Shown: piece after piece, positions 6,347-12,792 of the stretch
Layout: each line of letters opens with the position of its first letter
How positions within the stretch are numbered: the stretch's first letter is position 1
Assembly (NCBI GenBank): GCA_945906975.1
Contig: CAMDRY010000034.1
Span: forward strand, 1 to 14,781
Length of the DNA stretch: 14,781 nucleotides
Origin: Bordetella parapertussis
Lineage (GTDB): Bacteria > Pseudomonadota > Gammaproteobacteria > Burkholderiales > SG8-39
Reading direction: 5' to 3'
Position numbers and translations under genes: made by a program
Notes under the pieces: model-generated
Database searches by the model: none
Seen by the model: only the letters and a program-made list of their open reading frames with translations
What the model was told of the DNA's origin: nothing

Positions 6347-6631
6347 ATGCCTCTTTACGAATACGCCCCCACCGCCGGCCATTGCCAACAGTGCAAGGGC
6401 GGGTTTGAGGTGATGCAGCGCATCGCCGACGACAAGCTGACGCAATGCCCGGCCTGTGGCCAGGCCTGCGAGCGGCAGATCAGCCGCGTCGCGCTGGGCG
6501 GAAAATATTCCACTTCCGAGGCCGCCATCAAGCGCTCCGGGTTCACGCGCTACCAGAAGGCCGAGAACGGCGTCTATGAGCGCACCGCGGGCAGCGAAGG
6601 CCCCGCGGTCATTTACCGCAACAAGACCTGA
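6347..6631 (+). CDS. FmdB-family zinc-ribbon protein
   Basis: 94 residues. The start is fixed by the family's invariant opening 'MPLYEYAP'. Two Cys pairs, C13-x2-C16 and C34-x2-C37, make a zinc ribbon, followed by the typical 'ISRVALGGKYST' stretch and a polar tail. FmdB-type proteins are small, widespread and of uncertain function; the name comes from a putative regulator in an amidase/formamidase cluster. No Shine-Dalgarno sequence is visible before the ATG and a -10 box lies 6 bp upstream, so it may be translated from a leaderless mRNA. It is unlikely to belong to the catabolic cluster. Confidence 0.85.
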   Translation: MPLYEYAPTAGHCQQCKGGFEVMQRIADDKLTQCPACGQACERQISRVALGGKYSTSEAAIKRSGFTRYQKAENGVYERTAGSEGPAVIYRNKT

Positions 6632-6671
6632 GCGTGCGCAGTGGCCCGCCGCGATCACGCGTAAAAATCAC

Positions 6672-6884
6672 ATGAGCACAGCGAATCCGGCGGGGAAATA
6701 TCGTCATTACAAGGGCGGCGAGTACGAAGTCATCGACGTCGCCATTCATTCCGAAACGCACGAAGCCATGGTCGTCTACCGTCCGCTTTACGGTGAAGGC
6801 AGGCTGTGGGTGCGGCCCCTGGCGATGTTTGTCGAGAACGTGGTCGTCGACGGCGTCACGCTGCCGCGCTTTGCGCCAATCTGA
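6672..6884 (+). CDS. DUF1653 domain protein
   Basis: 70 residues from the ATG at 6672; the frame is open further upstream but homology begins here. The family pattern is nearly complete: 'GKYRHYKGGEYEVIDVA' (8-24), 'HSETHEAMVVYRPLYGEG' (26-43), 'LWVRPLAMFVENV' (45-57). It is a small soluble beta-rich protein of unknown role, found widely in Proteobacteria as a single-domain protein. The ribosome site is weak (only an A-rich AAAAAT stretch upstream). It lies 40 bp after the FmdB-type gene and may be co-transcribed with it. Confidence 0.85.
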   Translation: MSTANPAGKYRHYKGGEYEVIDVAIHSETHEAMVVYRPLYGEGRLWVRPLAMFVENVVVDGVTLPRFAPI

Positions 6885-6963
6885 GCCAATCGCCCCGGAC
6901 TGAGCTTGCCCATCGTATTGCGGTATTAGCGTTAGCGGGCCAGAAACTTTCACAGGAACTGAA

Positions 6964-8253
6964 ATGAAACTGAGCATCCTCGACCCAAGCCATTTTCATG
7001 CCGCGCTGCTGCAAAAAAACATGTATGACGATGTCGATCCGACGGTGCATGTCTATGCGCCGCAGGGGCCGGACCTGCAGGATTACCTGGCCAAAATCGC
7101 CCTGTTCAACGCGCGCGCCGACAAGCCCACGCGCTGGGTGACCGAACTTTGCACCGACGCCGATTTTCTTGAGCGCTGCATGCGCGACAAGGCCGGCGAC
7201 CTGGTGGTGATCTGTGGCAACAACCGCCGCAAGACCGAGTACCTGGGCAAGCTCATAGCCGCCGGCACCCATGTGCTTGCCGACAAGCCCATGGTCATCG
7301 ACGCCACCGGCTTTGCGCAGCTGGAAAAGAGCTTCGCCGTCGCGGCGAAAAACGGCGCGATGCTCTACGACATCATGACCGAGCGCCACGAGATCACCAC
7401 CTTGCTGCAGAAGGAATTCTCCATGCTGCCGGCGGTGTTCGGCACGCTGCAGCAGGGCGATGCCGCCAATCCGGCCGTGACCAAGGAAAGCGTGCATCAC
7501 TTCTCAAAAATCGTTTCGGGTGCGCCGCTCAAGCGCCCGGGCTGGTGCTTTGACGTGGCGCAGCAGGGCGAGGGCATCGTTGATGTCACCACGCACCTTG
7601 TCGACCTGGTGCAGTGGGAATGCTTTCCCGGCGAGATTATCGATTACCGGACCGATATCGAAATGCTCGGCGCGCGGCGCTGGCCGACTGCAATCGCCCC
7701 GGCGCAATTTGAGAAGGTCACACAACTCAAGAGTTGGCCCGCTTACCTGGAAAAAGACGTACAGGCGGACGGCTCGCTGCATGTCTATGCCAACGGCGAA
7801 TTCACCTATCGTATCCGCGGCGTGCACGCCAAGGTTTCGGTGTTGTGGAATTTCGAGGCGCCGCCGGGCAGCGCCGACACGCATTTTTCCATCATGCGCG
7901 GCAGCAAGTCGAACCTGGTCATCCGTCAGGGCGAGCAACAAAACTACCAGCCGGCGCTGTACATCGAGCCGCTAAAGGGCGTGGATGGCAAGGCGTATGC
8001 GGCGGCGCTCGGGCAGGCCTTGAAAACCGTCGAGGCGAAAAATCCCGGCATAGGCATCAAGCCTTCTGCCGCCGGCTTTGAAGTCACCGTGCCCGCTTCG
8101 TACCATATCGGCCACGAGGCGCATTTCGGCCAGGTTGCTGCCGGGTTCCTCGCCTATCTTAAGGCCGGCGCCATGCCTGACTGGGAGGTGCCCAATATGC
8201 TGGCCAAGTACTTCACGACCACGCGGGCGTTGGAGATGGCGCGTGCTGATTAG
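6964..8253 (+). CDS. Gfo/Idh/MocA-like oxidoreductase with atypical N-terminus
   Basis: 429 residues; ATG at 6964 with AGGA (6954-6957). Resembles the putative Gfo/Idh/MocA oxidoreductases that carry the large 'oxidoreductase C-terminal' domain. The catalytic-lysine motif is 'HVLADKPMVI' (103-112, K108; EKP in many relatives), and the active-site Asp and His are in 'GEGIVDVTTHLVDLV' (D207, H211). The protein opens 'MKLSILDPSHFHAALLQKNM', without the G-x-G-x-x-G dinucleotide loop of classical members, so cofactor binding may differ. Related proteins act on sugars or polyols. The downstream ankyrin gene overlaps its last 11 bp, suggesting joint expression. Confidence 0.8.
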   Translation: MKLSILDPSHFHAALLQKNMYDDVDPTVHVYAPQGPDLQDYLAKIALFNARADKPTRWVTELCTDADFLERCMRDKAGDLVVICGNNRRKTEYLGKLIAAGTHVLADKPMVIDATGFAQLEKSFAVAAKNGAMLYDIMTERHEITTLLQKEFSMLPAVFGTLQQGDAANPAVTKESVHHFSKIVSGAPLKRPGWCFDVAQQGEGIVDVTTHLVDLVQWECFPGEIIDYRTDIEMLGARRWPTAIAPAQFEKVTQLKSWPAYLEKDVQADGSLHVYANGEFTYRIRGVHAKVSVLWNFEAPPGSADTHFSIMRGSKSNLVIRQGEQQNYQPALYIEPLKGVDGKAYAAALGQALKTVEAKNPGIGIKPSAAGFEVTVPASYHIGHEAHFGQVAAGFLAYLKAGAMPDWEVPNMLAKYFTTTRALEMARAD

Positions 8254-8974
8254 TCCCCCGGCCCGCCAGGGCCTGCGCGGCCGGTTGCAAGGCGTGATGG
8301 TGTTGCTCGCCTGCTACCTCGGCCTGGCCAGTTCGCCGCTGCTCGCCTTTCCGGTTTCACCTTCGGCGGCGGAGATCGCGCAATTCGGCCCCTTGCACGC
8401 CGCCGCGCACAAGGGCGACCTGGCGGCGGTGGAGAAACTCATCGCCGCCAAAACGGACCTCGAGGCGCGCGATGCCTACGGCCGCACTGCGCTGCATATC
8501 GCCGCCTATGCAAAACGTCACGAGGTGATCCGCGCCCTCGCCCGTACCGGCGCAAACCTCGGGGCGTTCGAGAACGACCGCTACGACGCCGTCACCATCG
8601 TCGGCATACTCGGTGATGATGAAACCCTGCGCGTGCTGCTTGCCGCGGGCGCCAGCGCCAAGCTCATCACCAGCATCCACTACGGCACCGCACTGATCGC
8701 CTCGTCGCATCACGGCCATCCGGGCGTGGTGCGCCAGCTCATTGCCGCCGGCGCTCCGCTCGATCATGTCAACATCCTGCACTGGAACGCGCTGATTGAG
8801 GCGGTGGTGCTCGGGGACGGCGGGGCGCGCCACCAGGCGGTGCTGCGCGCGCTGCTTGCCGCCGGCGCCGACACCCGTCTCACCGACCGCCAGGGCAACA
8901 CGCCGCTGGCGCTGGCGCGTTCGCGCGGGTTTCGCGACATGGTGCAGATGCTGGAAGCCGCCGGCGCGCGCTAG
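8243..8974 (+). CDS. Exported ankyrin-repeat protein
   Basis: 243 residues from the GTG at 8243, which overlaps the oxidoreductase 3' end by 11 bp and has GGAG (8232-8235) at 7-nt spacing; the ATG at 8297 is an alternative. Residues 1-36 look like a signal peptide: Arg-rich start, then 'VMVLLACYLGLASSPLLAF'. Six ankyrin-type helical repeats follow, at about 48-76, 79-109, 112-140, 147-175, 180-212 and 217-243, with typical 'GRTALHIAAYA', 'VLLAAGA' and 'QGNTPLALARSRG' pieces. The third is degenerate. Ankyrin stacks bind proteins; periplasmic ones are found next to catalases and other secreted enzymes. The partner is unknown; the coupling to the oxidoreductase gene is the only clue. Confidence 0.85.
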   Translation: MLISPPARQGLRGRLQGVMVLLACYLGLASSPLLAFPVSPSAAEIAQFGPLHAAAHKGDLAAVEKLIAAKTDLEARDAYGRTALHIAAYAKRHEVIRALARTGANLGAFENDRYDAVTIVGILGDDETLRVLLAAGASAKLITSIHYGTALIASSHHGHPGVVRQLIAAGAPLDHVNILHWNALIEAVVLGDGGARHQAVLRALLAAGADTRLTDRQGNTPLALARSRGFRDMVQMLEAAGAR

Positions 8975-8993
8975 CCGCAACAGGAAATCGGCT

Positions 8994-9020
8994 GGAAAGC
9001 CGCACCGGTAAAGGCTTTCC
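8994..9020 (+). terminator. Hairpin downstream of the ankyrin gene
   Basis: GGAAAGCC (8994-9001), 11-nt loop, GGCTTTCC (9013-9020): a perfect 8-bp stem, extendable by wobble pairs to GCC/GGC flanks. It starts 20 bp after the stop codon. Only a short TTATT follows, so factor-independent termination is possible but not assured. A copy of the right arm with its AAA prefix (AAAGGCTTTCC) recurs near 9337-9347. Confidence 0.4.
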
Positions 9021-9042
9021 GGCTTATTACCCGGTATTTGCG

Positions 9043-9081
9043 TCAGCGCCGGAAGTCTGCGACGCAGTCCTCGTAGGTGCG
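9043..9081 (-). pseudogene. C-terminal relic of an NMT1-like binding-protein gene
   Basis: The minus strand reads RTYEDCVADFRR then TGA. YEDCVA matches the C-terminal YEDCVA of the intact gene that ends at 9538, and the R-x-T-Y context matches the other paralogue (RGTYAEC). The DNA of the shared part (9059-9075) is almost the same as 9548-9564, in the same orientation. Upstream codons are scrambled by a 13-bp tandem repeat. It is best read as the tail of a lost third paralogue, but it is short. Confidence 0.45.
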
Positions 9082-9097
9082 CAACGTAGGTGCGCAA
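9072..9097 (+). repeat. 13-bp tandem duplication CGTAGGTGCGCAA x2
   Basis: Two exact adjacent copies (9072-9084 and 9085-9097), bracketed by the inverted repeat GACGCAG (9061-9067) / CTGCGTC (9101-9107). It probably arose by slippage within the decaying binding-protein relic. Confidence 0.8.
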
Positions 9098-9181
9098 CAA
9101 CTGCGTCACGCCGGTACGTTGCCGCCGCTGGAAGTGGACCGCTTTGGTACGGCGCCCATGGATTGAGGGCTGAGGGCTCCG

Positions 9182-9304
9182 GTGCCGGCGGCATTGTCGG
9201 TACCCGAGGCGTCCGCGTCGCCGGCCGCCTATCGCACCTTCGTGCAGGTGGAAATCGCGCGCTGGAAGGATGTCGTGCGCAAGGCCGGGATTGCGCAGGA
9301 ATAA
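9182..9304 (+). pseudogene. C-terminal relic of a Bug/TctC receptor gene
   Basis: The frame ending TAA at 9302-9304 encodes 'SASPAAYRTFVQVEIARW', then 'KDVVRKAGIAQE'. This is the standard last helix of Bug receptors (compare 'PEEFAAFIREDYQRWGTVI' in the intact copy at 11767-12738). An in-frame TGA at 9164-9166 cuts off anything upstream, and the missing ~280 residues are not found nearby. It is a remnant of a deleted receptor gene on the same strand as the intact tandem pair. Confidence 0.6.
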
Positions 9305-9537
9305 CCGGTGACCGCCCGGGAGGCTCGCCAGCAAAGGCTTTCCAGCACACGCGCTTCAGCCTGGTGCCGCTATCAAGTGCCGAAGCGGATATGCCGCATC
9401 ACCGCCAGTCAGGCGCCGGACGGTTGCCGGCATACCCGTAGTGTTCGGCTTCAAGCGGCAGCTACAACAGGGGTTTGCCGATCGTTACTGGTGGCGCCGG
9501 CGCGCAAAATGCGTAATGGCATGGCGCGTCTGCCCGC
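9305..9537. other. Gene-free decayed stretch
   Basis: No supportable gene on either strand. The minus strand from 9461 to 9399 encodes a protein-like 20-residue piece ('LPLEAEHYGYAGNRPAPDWR') closed by stops on both sides, possibly another gene remnant. The 3' end holds the palindrome-rich GGCGCCGGCGCGC, where a terminator for the minus-strand gene would be expected, but no T-run is present. Confidence 0.5.
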
Positions 9538-10425
9538 TCAGATCATCGCGACACAGTCTTCGTACACGCCGGGCCTGTTGACGAAGCCGCCGCTTTGTAT
9601 GCTCTGGCCGAGGCGGGCGAAGCCCTGGCGCGAGATGTCCGGCGTGCGGGCCCAGATACCGGCGCGTTCATAGCGTTGCAACGCGGCGAGGAACAGCGTC
9701 GGCGGTATAGCGGGGAAGAAGGGCGTTGCCGCTGCGGCCAGGTCCTGCGCATCGTGTGTCGTGAGCCACTGTTGCATGGCGGCGGTGGCGCGGATCATCG
9801 CGGCAAAGGCCGCTTTGTTGCGCGCGACGCCGTCGCGGGTGGCGATGAGGCTGGTGTAGGCGGTGGGGCCGCGTTCGCTTGCCGCGTACACAACGCGACC
9901 GAAACCTTCGCTGAGCGCCATCGACACATAGGGCTCGAACACCTGCACCACGTCCAGGCGCCCCTCGCGCAGGGCATCGAGGTTGGCCTGCATGCTCTGG
10001 TCTTTCACCCGGGCGAGGGTATCCGGGTCGACGCCGGCATCGCGCACATCCTGCTGCAGGCACAGCCAGGGCGTTGCCACTTCGCTCACCGAGCCGAGGC
10101 GCAGGTGATTAAGATCAGCCAGTTGAAAGGCTTGCGTGCCGCTGCGGGCAAGCAGAAAAAATGGATCGCGCGTGACCACCTCACAAAAGCACAGCAAGGA
10201 GTCGCCCGAGGCGGGATTGACCTCATGGTCCTGGATGACGCGCATCGGCCCGGCCCAGGTCACATCGATGCTGCCATCGCGCAAGCCGGCGATGGAGGCC
10301 CCCGGCGCGGCCGAGTCGAGCAACTGCAGTTCAACGCCCTCGCGCGCAAAAAAACCCAGGGTCTGGGTGGCGTAAAAAGGCGCGTAAAAGAGCGCGCGAA
10401 AATTTTCTGCAAGCTTGATGAGCAT
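9538..10425 (-). CDS. NMT1/THI5-like substrate-binding protein without signal peptide
   Basis: 295 residues. I placed the start at the ATG whose complement is 10423-10425 because the paralogue at 13323 begins at the same point ('M-x-IK-x-AENFRA-x-FYAPFYA'). The frame stays open upstream but adds no hydrophobic signal segment. Two-lobed periplasmic-binding fold of the nitrate/taurine/THI5 type: N-lobe 'FFAREGVELQLLDSAAPG', 'GSIDVTWAGPMRVIQDHE', hinge-region 'CFCEVVTRDPFFLLAR', C-lobe 'GRLDVVQVFEPYVSMAL' and 'RGPTAYTSLIATRDGVAR', ending 'YEDCVAMI'. Such proteins normally serve ABC importers and are exported; this one appears cytoplasmic and no permease or ATPase is nearby. It could be an intracellular binding protein, a sensor or a biosynthetic enzyme. 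No clear ribosome site. Confidence 0.8.
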   Translation of the reverse strand: MLIKLAENFRALFYAPFYATQTLGFFAREGVELQLLDSAAPGASIAGLRDGSIDVTWAGPMRVIQDHEVNPASGDSLLCFCEVVTRDPFFLLARSGTQAFQLADLNHLRLGSVSEVATPWLCLQQDVRDAGVDPDTLARVKDQSMQANLDALREGRLDVVQVFEPYVSMALSEGFGRVVYAASERGPTAYTSLIATRDGVARNKAAFAAMIRATAAMQQWLTTHDAQDLAAAATPFFPAIPPTLFLAALQRYERAGIWARTPDISRQGFARLGQSIQSGGFVNRPGVYEDCVAMI

Positions 10426-10739
10426 GGGTTTCAGAGAAAAATTATCGACAATGCATCTGGATTTTAAATCGATTATGCCTATACTGAGCCGCTCATTTGC
10501 ATTGGCGATGAAAGGATGGTTTCGGGGCTTTTTTTGCGCCTGTTCCAGCCTGAACAGCCGAAGCAGCAGCATCCGAGGGGCCGATATTCAGGGGGGCCGG
10601 TGTTCATACGGTCGTACAATTTTTATCGGTATGTTTGCACAACAGGCCGCGAATAAAAGCGGGCTGGCCTGCAAAGGAGGGCTGGAAGAAGCGTACGCAG
10701 CTTCTTGCCGACAACAACGCGTTAGCTAAAGGGATGGTA
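10426..10739. promoter_or_regulatory. Divergent intergenic region with structured leader of the Bug pair
   Basis: 314 bp between divergent genes. It holds: a dyad CTGTTC (10540-10545) / GAACAG (10552-10557); a TACAAT (10615-10620) with no good -35 box; a hairpin CAGGCC (10643-10648) / GGCCTG (10666-10671); a strong ribosome-site-like AAAGGAGGG (10673-10681) with no ATG, GTG or TTG behind it; a second hairpin AAGAAGC (10686-10692) / GCTTCTT (10700-10706); and then the working site AAAGGG (10728-10733). From the CTG at 10682 a 15-codon frame ends TAA at 10727-10729, overlapping the real site. Control of both flanking genes is expected, but the promoters cannot be fixed by eye. Confidence 0.45.
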
Positions 10740-11711
10740 ATGAAGACTCTATTCGCATGCATGCTGGTGTTCGTCGCCGCGATCGGCACGGTCCGGGCCG
10801 CGCCCGGGGATGATTTTCCGAACAAGTCCATCCGCATCATCGTCACCGTCCCGCCGGGCGGCGCCGCCGACTTCATCGCCCGCGTCGTCGGCATCAAGCT
10901 GTCGAGCACCCTTGGGGTGCCGGTTGTGGTGGAGAACCGCGCCGGCGCGAGCGGCACCATCGCCGCCGCCTTTGTCGCGCAGGCCGAGCCCGACGGCTAC
11001 ACGCTGCTGCAAAACTCCATCACCACGCACGGCATCGGTCCTTACGTGTTCCCGAAGCTGCCCTACGATTCGTTCAAGGATTTCGCCCCGGTATCGCTGC
11101 TGGCCACGCTGCCGGTGATCATGACCGTCAGCGCCACCATGCCGGTGACGACACTCGAGGAGTTTGTCGCAATGGCCAAGGCCAGGCCGGGCGCCATGAG
11201 CTTTGCTTCCTCGGGCAACGGCGGTGCGCCGCATCTTGCCGGTGAGCTATTCAAGATCGCCGCCGACATCGACATGCTGCACATACCCTACAAGGGCAGC
11301 GGTCCGGCGGTGGTCGATGTGGCCAGCGGTCGCGTGCAGGTGATGTTCGACGCGGCGCCCTCCTTGTTGCCGCACATCCAGTCGGGCAAGCTGCGGCCGA
11401 TTGCCGCGGCCAGCGCCAAACGCAATCCGCTTGCGCCAAACGTGCCGACCTTCGGCGAGCGCGGTTTCAAGGGCATGGAAATCCTGATCTGGTACGGCAT
11501 GCTGGCGCCGGCGGCGACCCCGCCCGTTGTGCTCGCCCGCCTCAACGCTGCGCTGCGCAAGGTGCTCGATGCGCCCGATGTGCAGCAGCGTTTTGCCGAG
11601 CAGGGCACCTTGTCGGCCGGCAACACCCCGGCGGAGTTTGCCAGCTTCATGCGCGATGACTACCTGCGCTGGGGCACGGTGATTAAACAGGCGCGCGTGA
11701 AATTTGACTGA
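10740..11711 (+). CDS. Bug/TctC-family receptor, first of a tandem pair
   Basis: 323 residues. The ATG at 10740 is chosen over the in-frame ATG at 10734, which abuts AAAGGG (10728-10733) directly; 10740 has 6-nt spacing and gives exactly the same length as the next gene. Signal peptide 1-20 ('MKTLFACMLVFVAAIGTVRA'), periplasmic mature protein. Family landmarks: 'IRIIVTVPPGGAADFIAR' (31-48), 'ENRAGASGTIAAAFVAQ', 'PDGYTLLQ', 'YDSFKDFAPVSLL', and residues 172-219, which are identical to the downstream paralogue. The family's usual K-P-I reads K-S-I. It binds an unknown carboxylate; no transporter membrane genes are present. It is the first gene after the divergent region. Confidence 0.93.
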   Translation: MKTLFACMLVFVAAIGTVRAAPGDDFPNKSIRIIVTVPPGGAADFIARVVGIKLSSTLGVPVVVENRAGASGTIAAAFVAQAEPDGYTLLQNSITTHGIGPYVFPKLPYDSFKDFAPVSLLATLPVIMTVSATMPVTTLEEFVAMAKARPGAMSFASSGNGGAPHLAGELFKIAADIDMLHIPYKGSGPAVVDVASGRVQVMFDAAPSLLPHIQSGKLRPIAAASAKRNPLAPNVPTFGERGFKGMEILIWYGMLAPAATPPVVLARLNAALRKVLDAPDVQQRFAEQGTLSAGNTPAEFASFMRDDYLRWGTVIKQARVKFD

Positions 11712-11715
11712 GTTG

Positions 11716-11749
11716 CGCCGAGCCGGCGCTGCTATGCTTTTACTCGGCG
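11716..11749 (+). other. Hairpin in the spacer between the tandem Bug genes
   Basis: CGCCGAG (11716-11722) and CTCGGCG (11743-11749) form a 7-bp stem around a 20-nt loop. It ends 4 bp before AAAGGAG, the ribosome site of the second gene. It may limit or tune translation or mRNA decay between the two cistrons. It is not a terminator by sequence. Confidence 0.35.
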
Positions 11750-11766
11750 TTACAAAGGAGATGACA

Positions 11767-12738
11767 GTGAAAATTCTATTTTCTTTTCTAGTCTTGGTTG
11801 CCGCGGGCAGCGGCTTTGTCCACGCGGCGCCGGGGGATGATTACCCGAGCAAGCCTATCCGCATCATCGTCACCGCGCCGCCTGGTGGCGCCGCCGACTT
11901 CATTGCCCGCGTCGTCGGCGCCAAGTTGGCGCAGGTCATAGGCTCTCCGGTGGTGGTCGAGAACCGCGCCGGCGCCAGCGGCACCATTGCCGCCGCCTAT
12001 GTCGCCCAGTCCCAAGCGGACGGCTATACGCTGCTGCAAAGTAACAATGCTACCCACGGCAGCGGGCCGTATGTGTTCCCCAAGCTGCCCTACGATTCGT
12101 TCAGGGATTTCGCGCCGGTGTCGCTGCTGGCCATCCTGCCGATGATCATGACCGTGAGCGCCACGCTGCCGGTGAACACCGTGGAGGAGTTTATCGCCAT
12201 GGCCAAAGCCAGGCCAGGGCAGATGAGTTTCGCCTCGGCGGGAAACGGCAGCACGCCGCATTTTGCCGGTGAGTTGCTCAAGATCGCGGCCGACATCGAC
12301 ATGCTGCACATTCCGTATAAGGGCAGCGGTCCGGCGGTGGTCGATGTGGCAAGCGGCCGCGTGCAGGTGATGTTCGATGCCGCCCCCTCGCTGCTGCCGC
12401 ACATCCAGTCGGGCAAGCTGCGGGCGATCGCGTCGGCAAGCGCCAAGCGCAACAGCCTTGTGCCGAACACCCCGACCTTTATCGAGCGCGGCATCAAGGG
12501 CATGGACATTGTCCTCTGGTACGGCGTGCAGGCCCCGGCGGCGACGCCGCCGGTGGTCATCAGCCGTCTCAACGCGGCTTTGCGCAAGGTGCTCGAAGCC
12601 CCCGACGTGCAGCAGCGCTTTGCCGAAGCCGGCAGCATCGCCGCGCCGAACACGCCGGAGGAATTCGCCGCTTTCATTCGCGAGGACTACCAGCGCTGGG
12701 GCACGGTTATTAACAAGGCCGGCCTCAAGTTTGACTGA
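11767..12738 (+). CDS. Bug/TctC-family receptor, second of a tandem pair
   Basis: 323 residues from the GTG at 11767, with AAAGGAG (11754-11760) at 6-nt spacing. An in-frame ATG at 11761 touches the ribosome site and is unlikely to be used. Signal peptide 1-20 ('MKILFSFLVLVAAGSGFVHA'). Aligned by hand without gaps it is about 77% identical to the preceding gene's product, with a 48-residue identical block (172-219) whose codons nevertheless differ at synonymous sites. Changes concentrate in the signal peptide and in loops lining the binding cleft ('LLQSNNATHGSGPYV' versus 'LLQNSITTHGIGPYV'; 'SAGNGSTPHFAG' versus 'SSGNGGAPHLAG'). The pair likely diverged in ligand preference after duplication. 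Confidence 0.93.
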   Translation: MKILFSFLVLVAAGSGFVHAAPGDDYPSKPIRIIVTAPPGGAADFIARVVGAKLAQVIGSPVVVENRAGASGTIAAAYVAQSQADGYTLLQSNNATHGSGPYVFPKLPYDSFRDFAPVSLLAILPMIMTVSATLPVNTVEEFIAMAKARPGQMSFASAGNGSTPHFAGELLKIAADIDMLHIPYKGSGPAVVDVASGRVQVMFDAAPSLLPHIQSGKLRAIASASAKRNSLVPNTPTFIERGIKGMDIVLWYGVQAPAATPPVVISRLNAALRKVLEAPDVQQRFAEAGSIAAPNTPEEFAAFIREDYQRWGTVINKAGLKFD

Positions 12739-12792
12739 GCTCGCTCCATGCCGGCGCTGATTTGCCAATCGATACACTGAAGGAGCAAGAAC

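Noticed and set aside
9399..9461. Twenty-residue protein-like piece on the minus strand
   Set aside because: Stops on both sides and no family recognised; not enough to call a gene or a named relic.
10170..10185. C-F-C in the minus-strand binding protein compared with the CCCFC metal motif of THI5
   Set aside because: In THI5 the motif lies much later in the chain, and the paralogue at 13323 has C-F-G, so this looks like coincidence rather than a conserved metal site.
9595..10467. Long plus-strand open frame across the minus-strand NMT1-like gene
   Set aside because: The minus strand encodes a clear family match with a paralogue in the window; the plus frame is a GC-rich antisense shadow.
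10635..10659. TTGCAC...TAAAAG as a promoter for the Bug pair
   Set aside because: The spacer is only 13 bp, too short for a sigma70 promoter.
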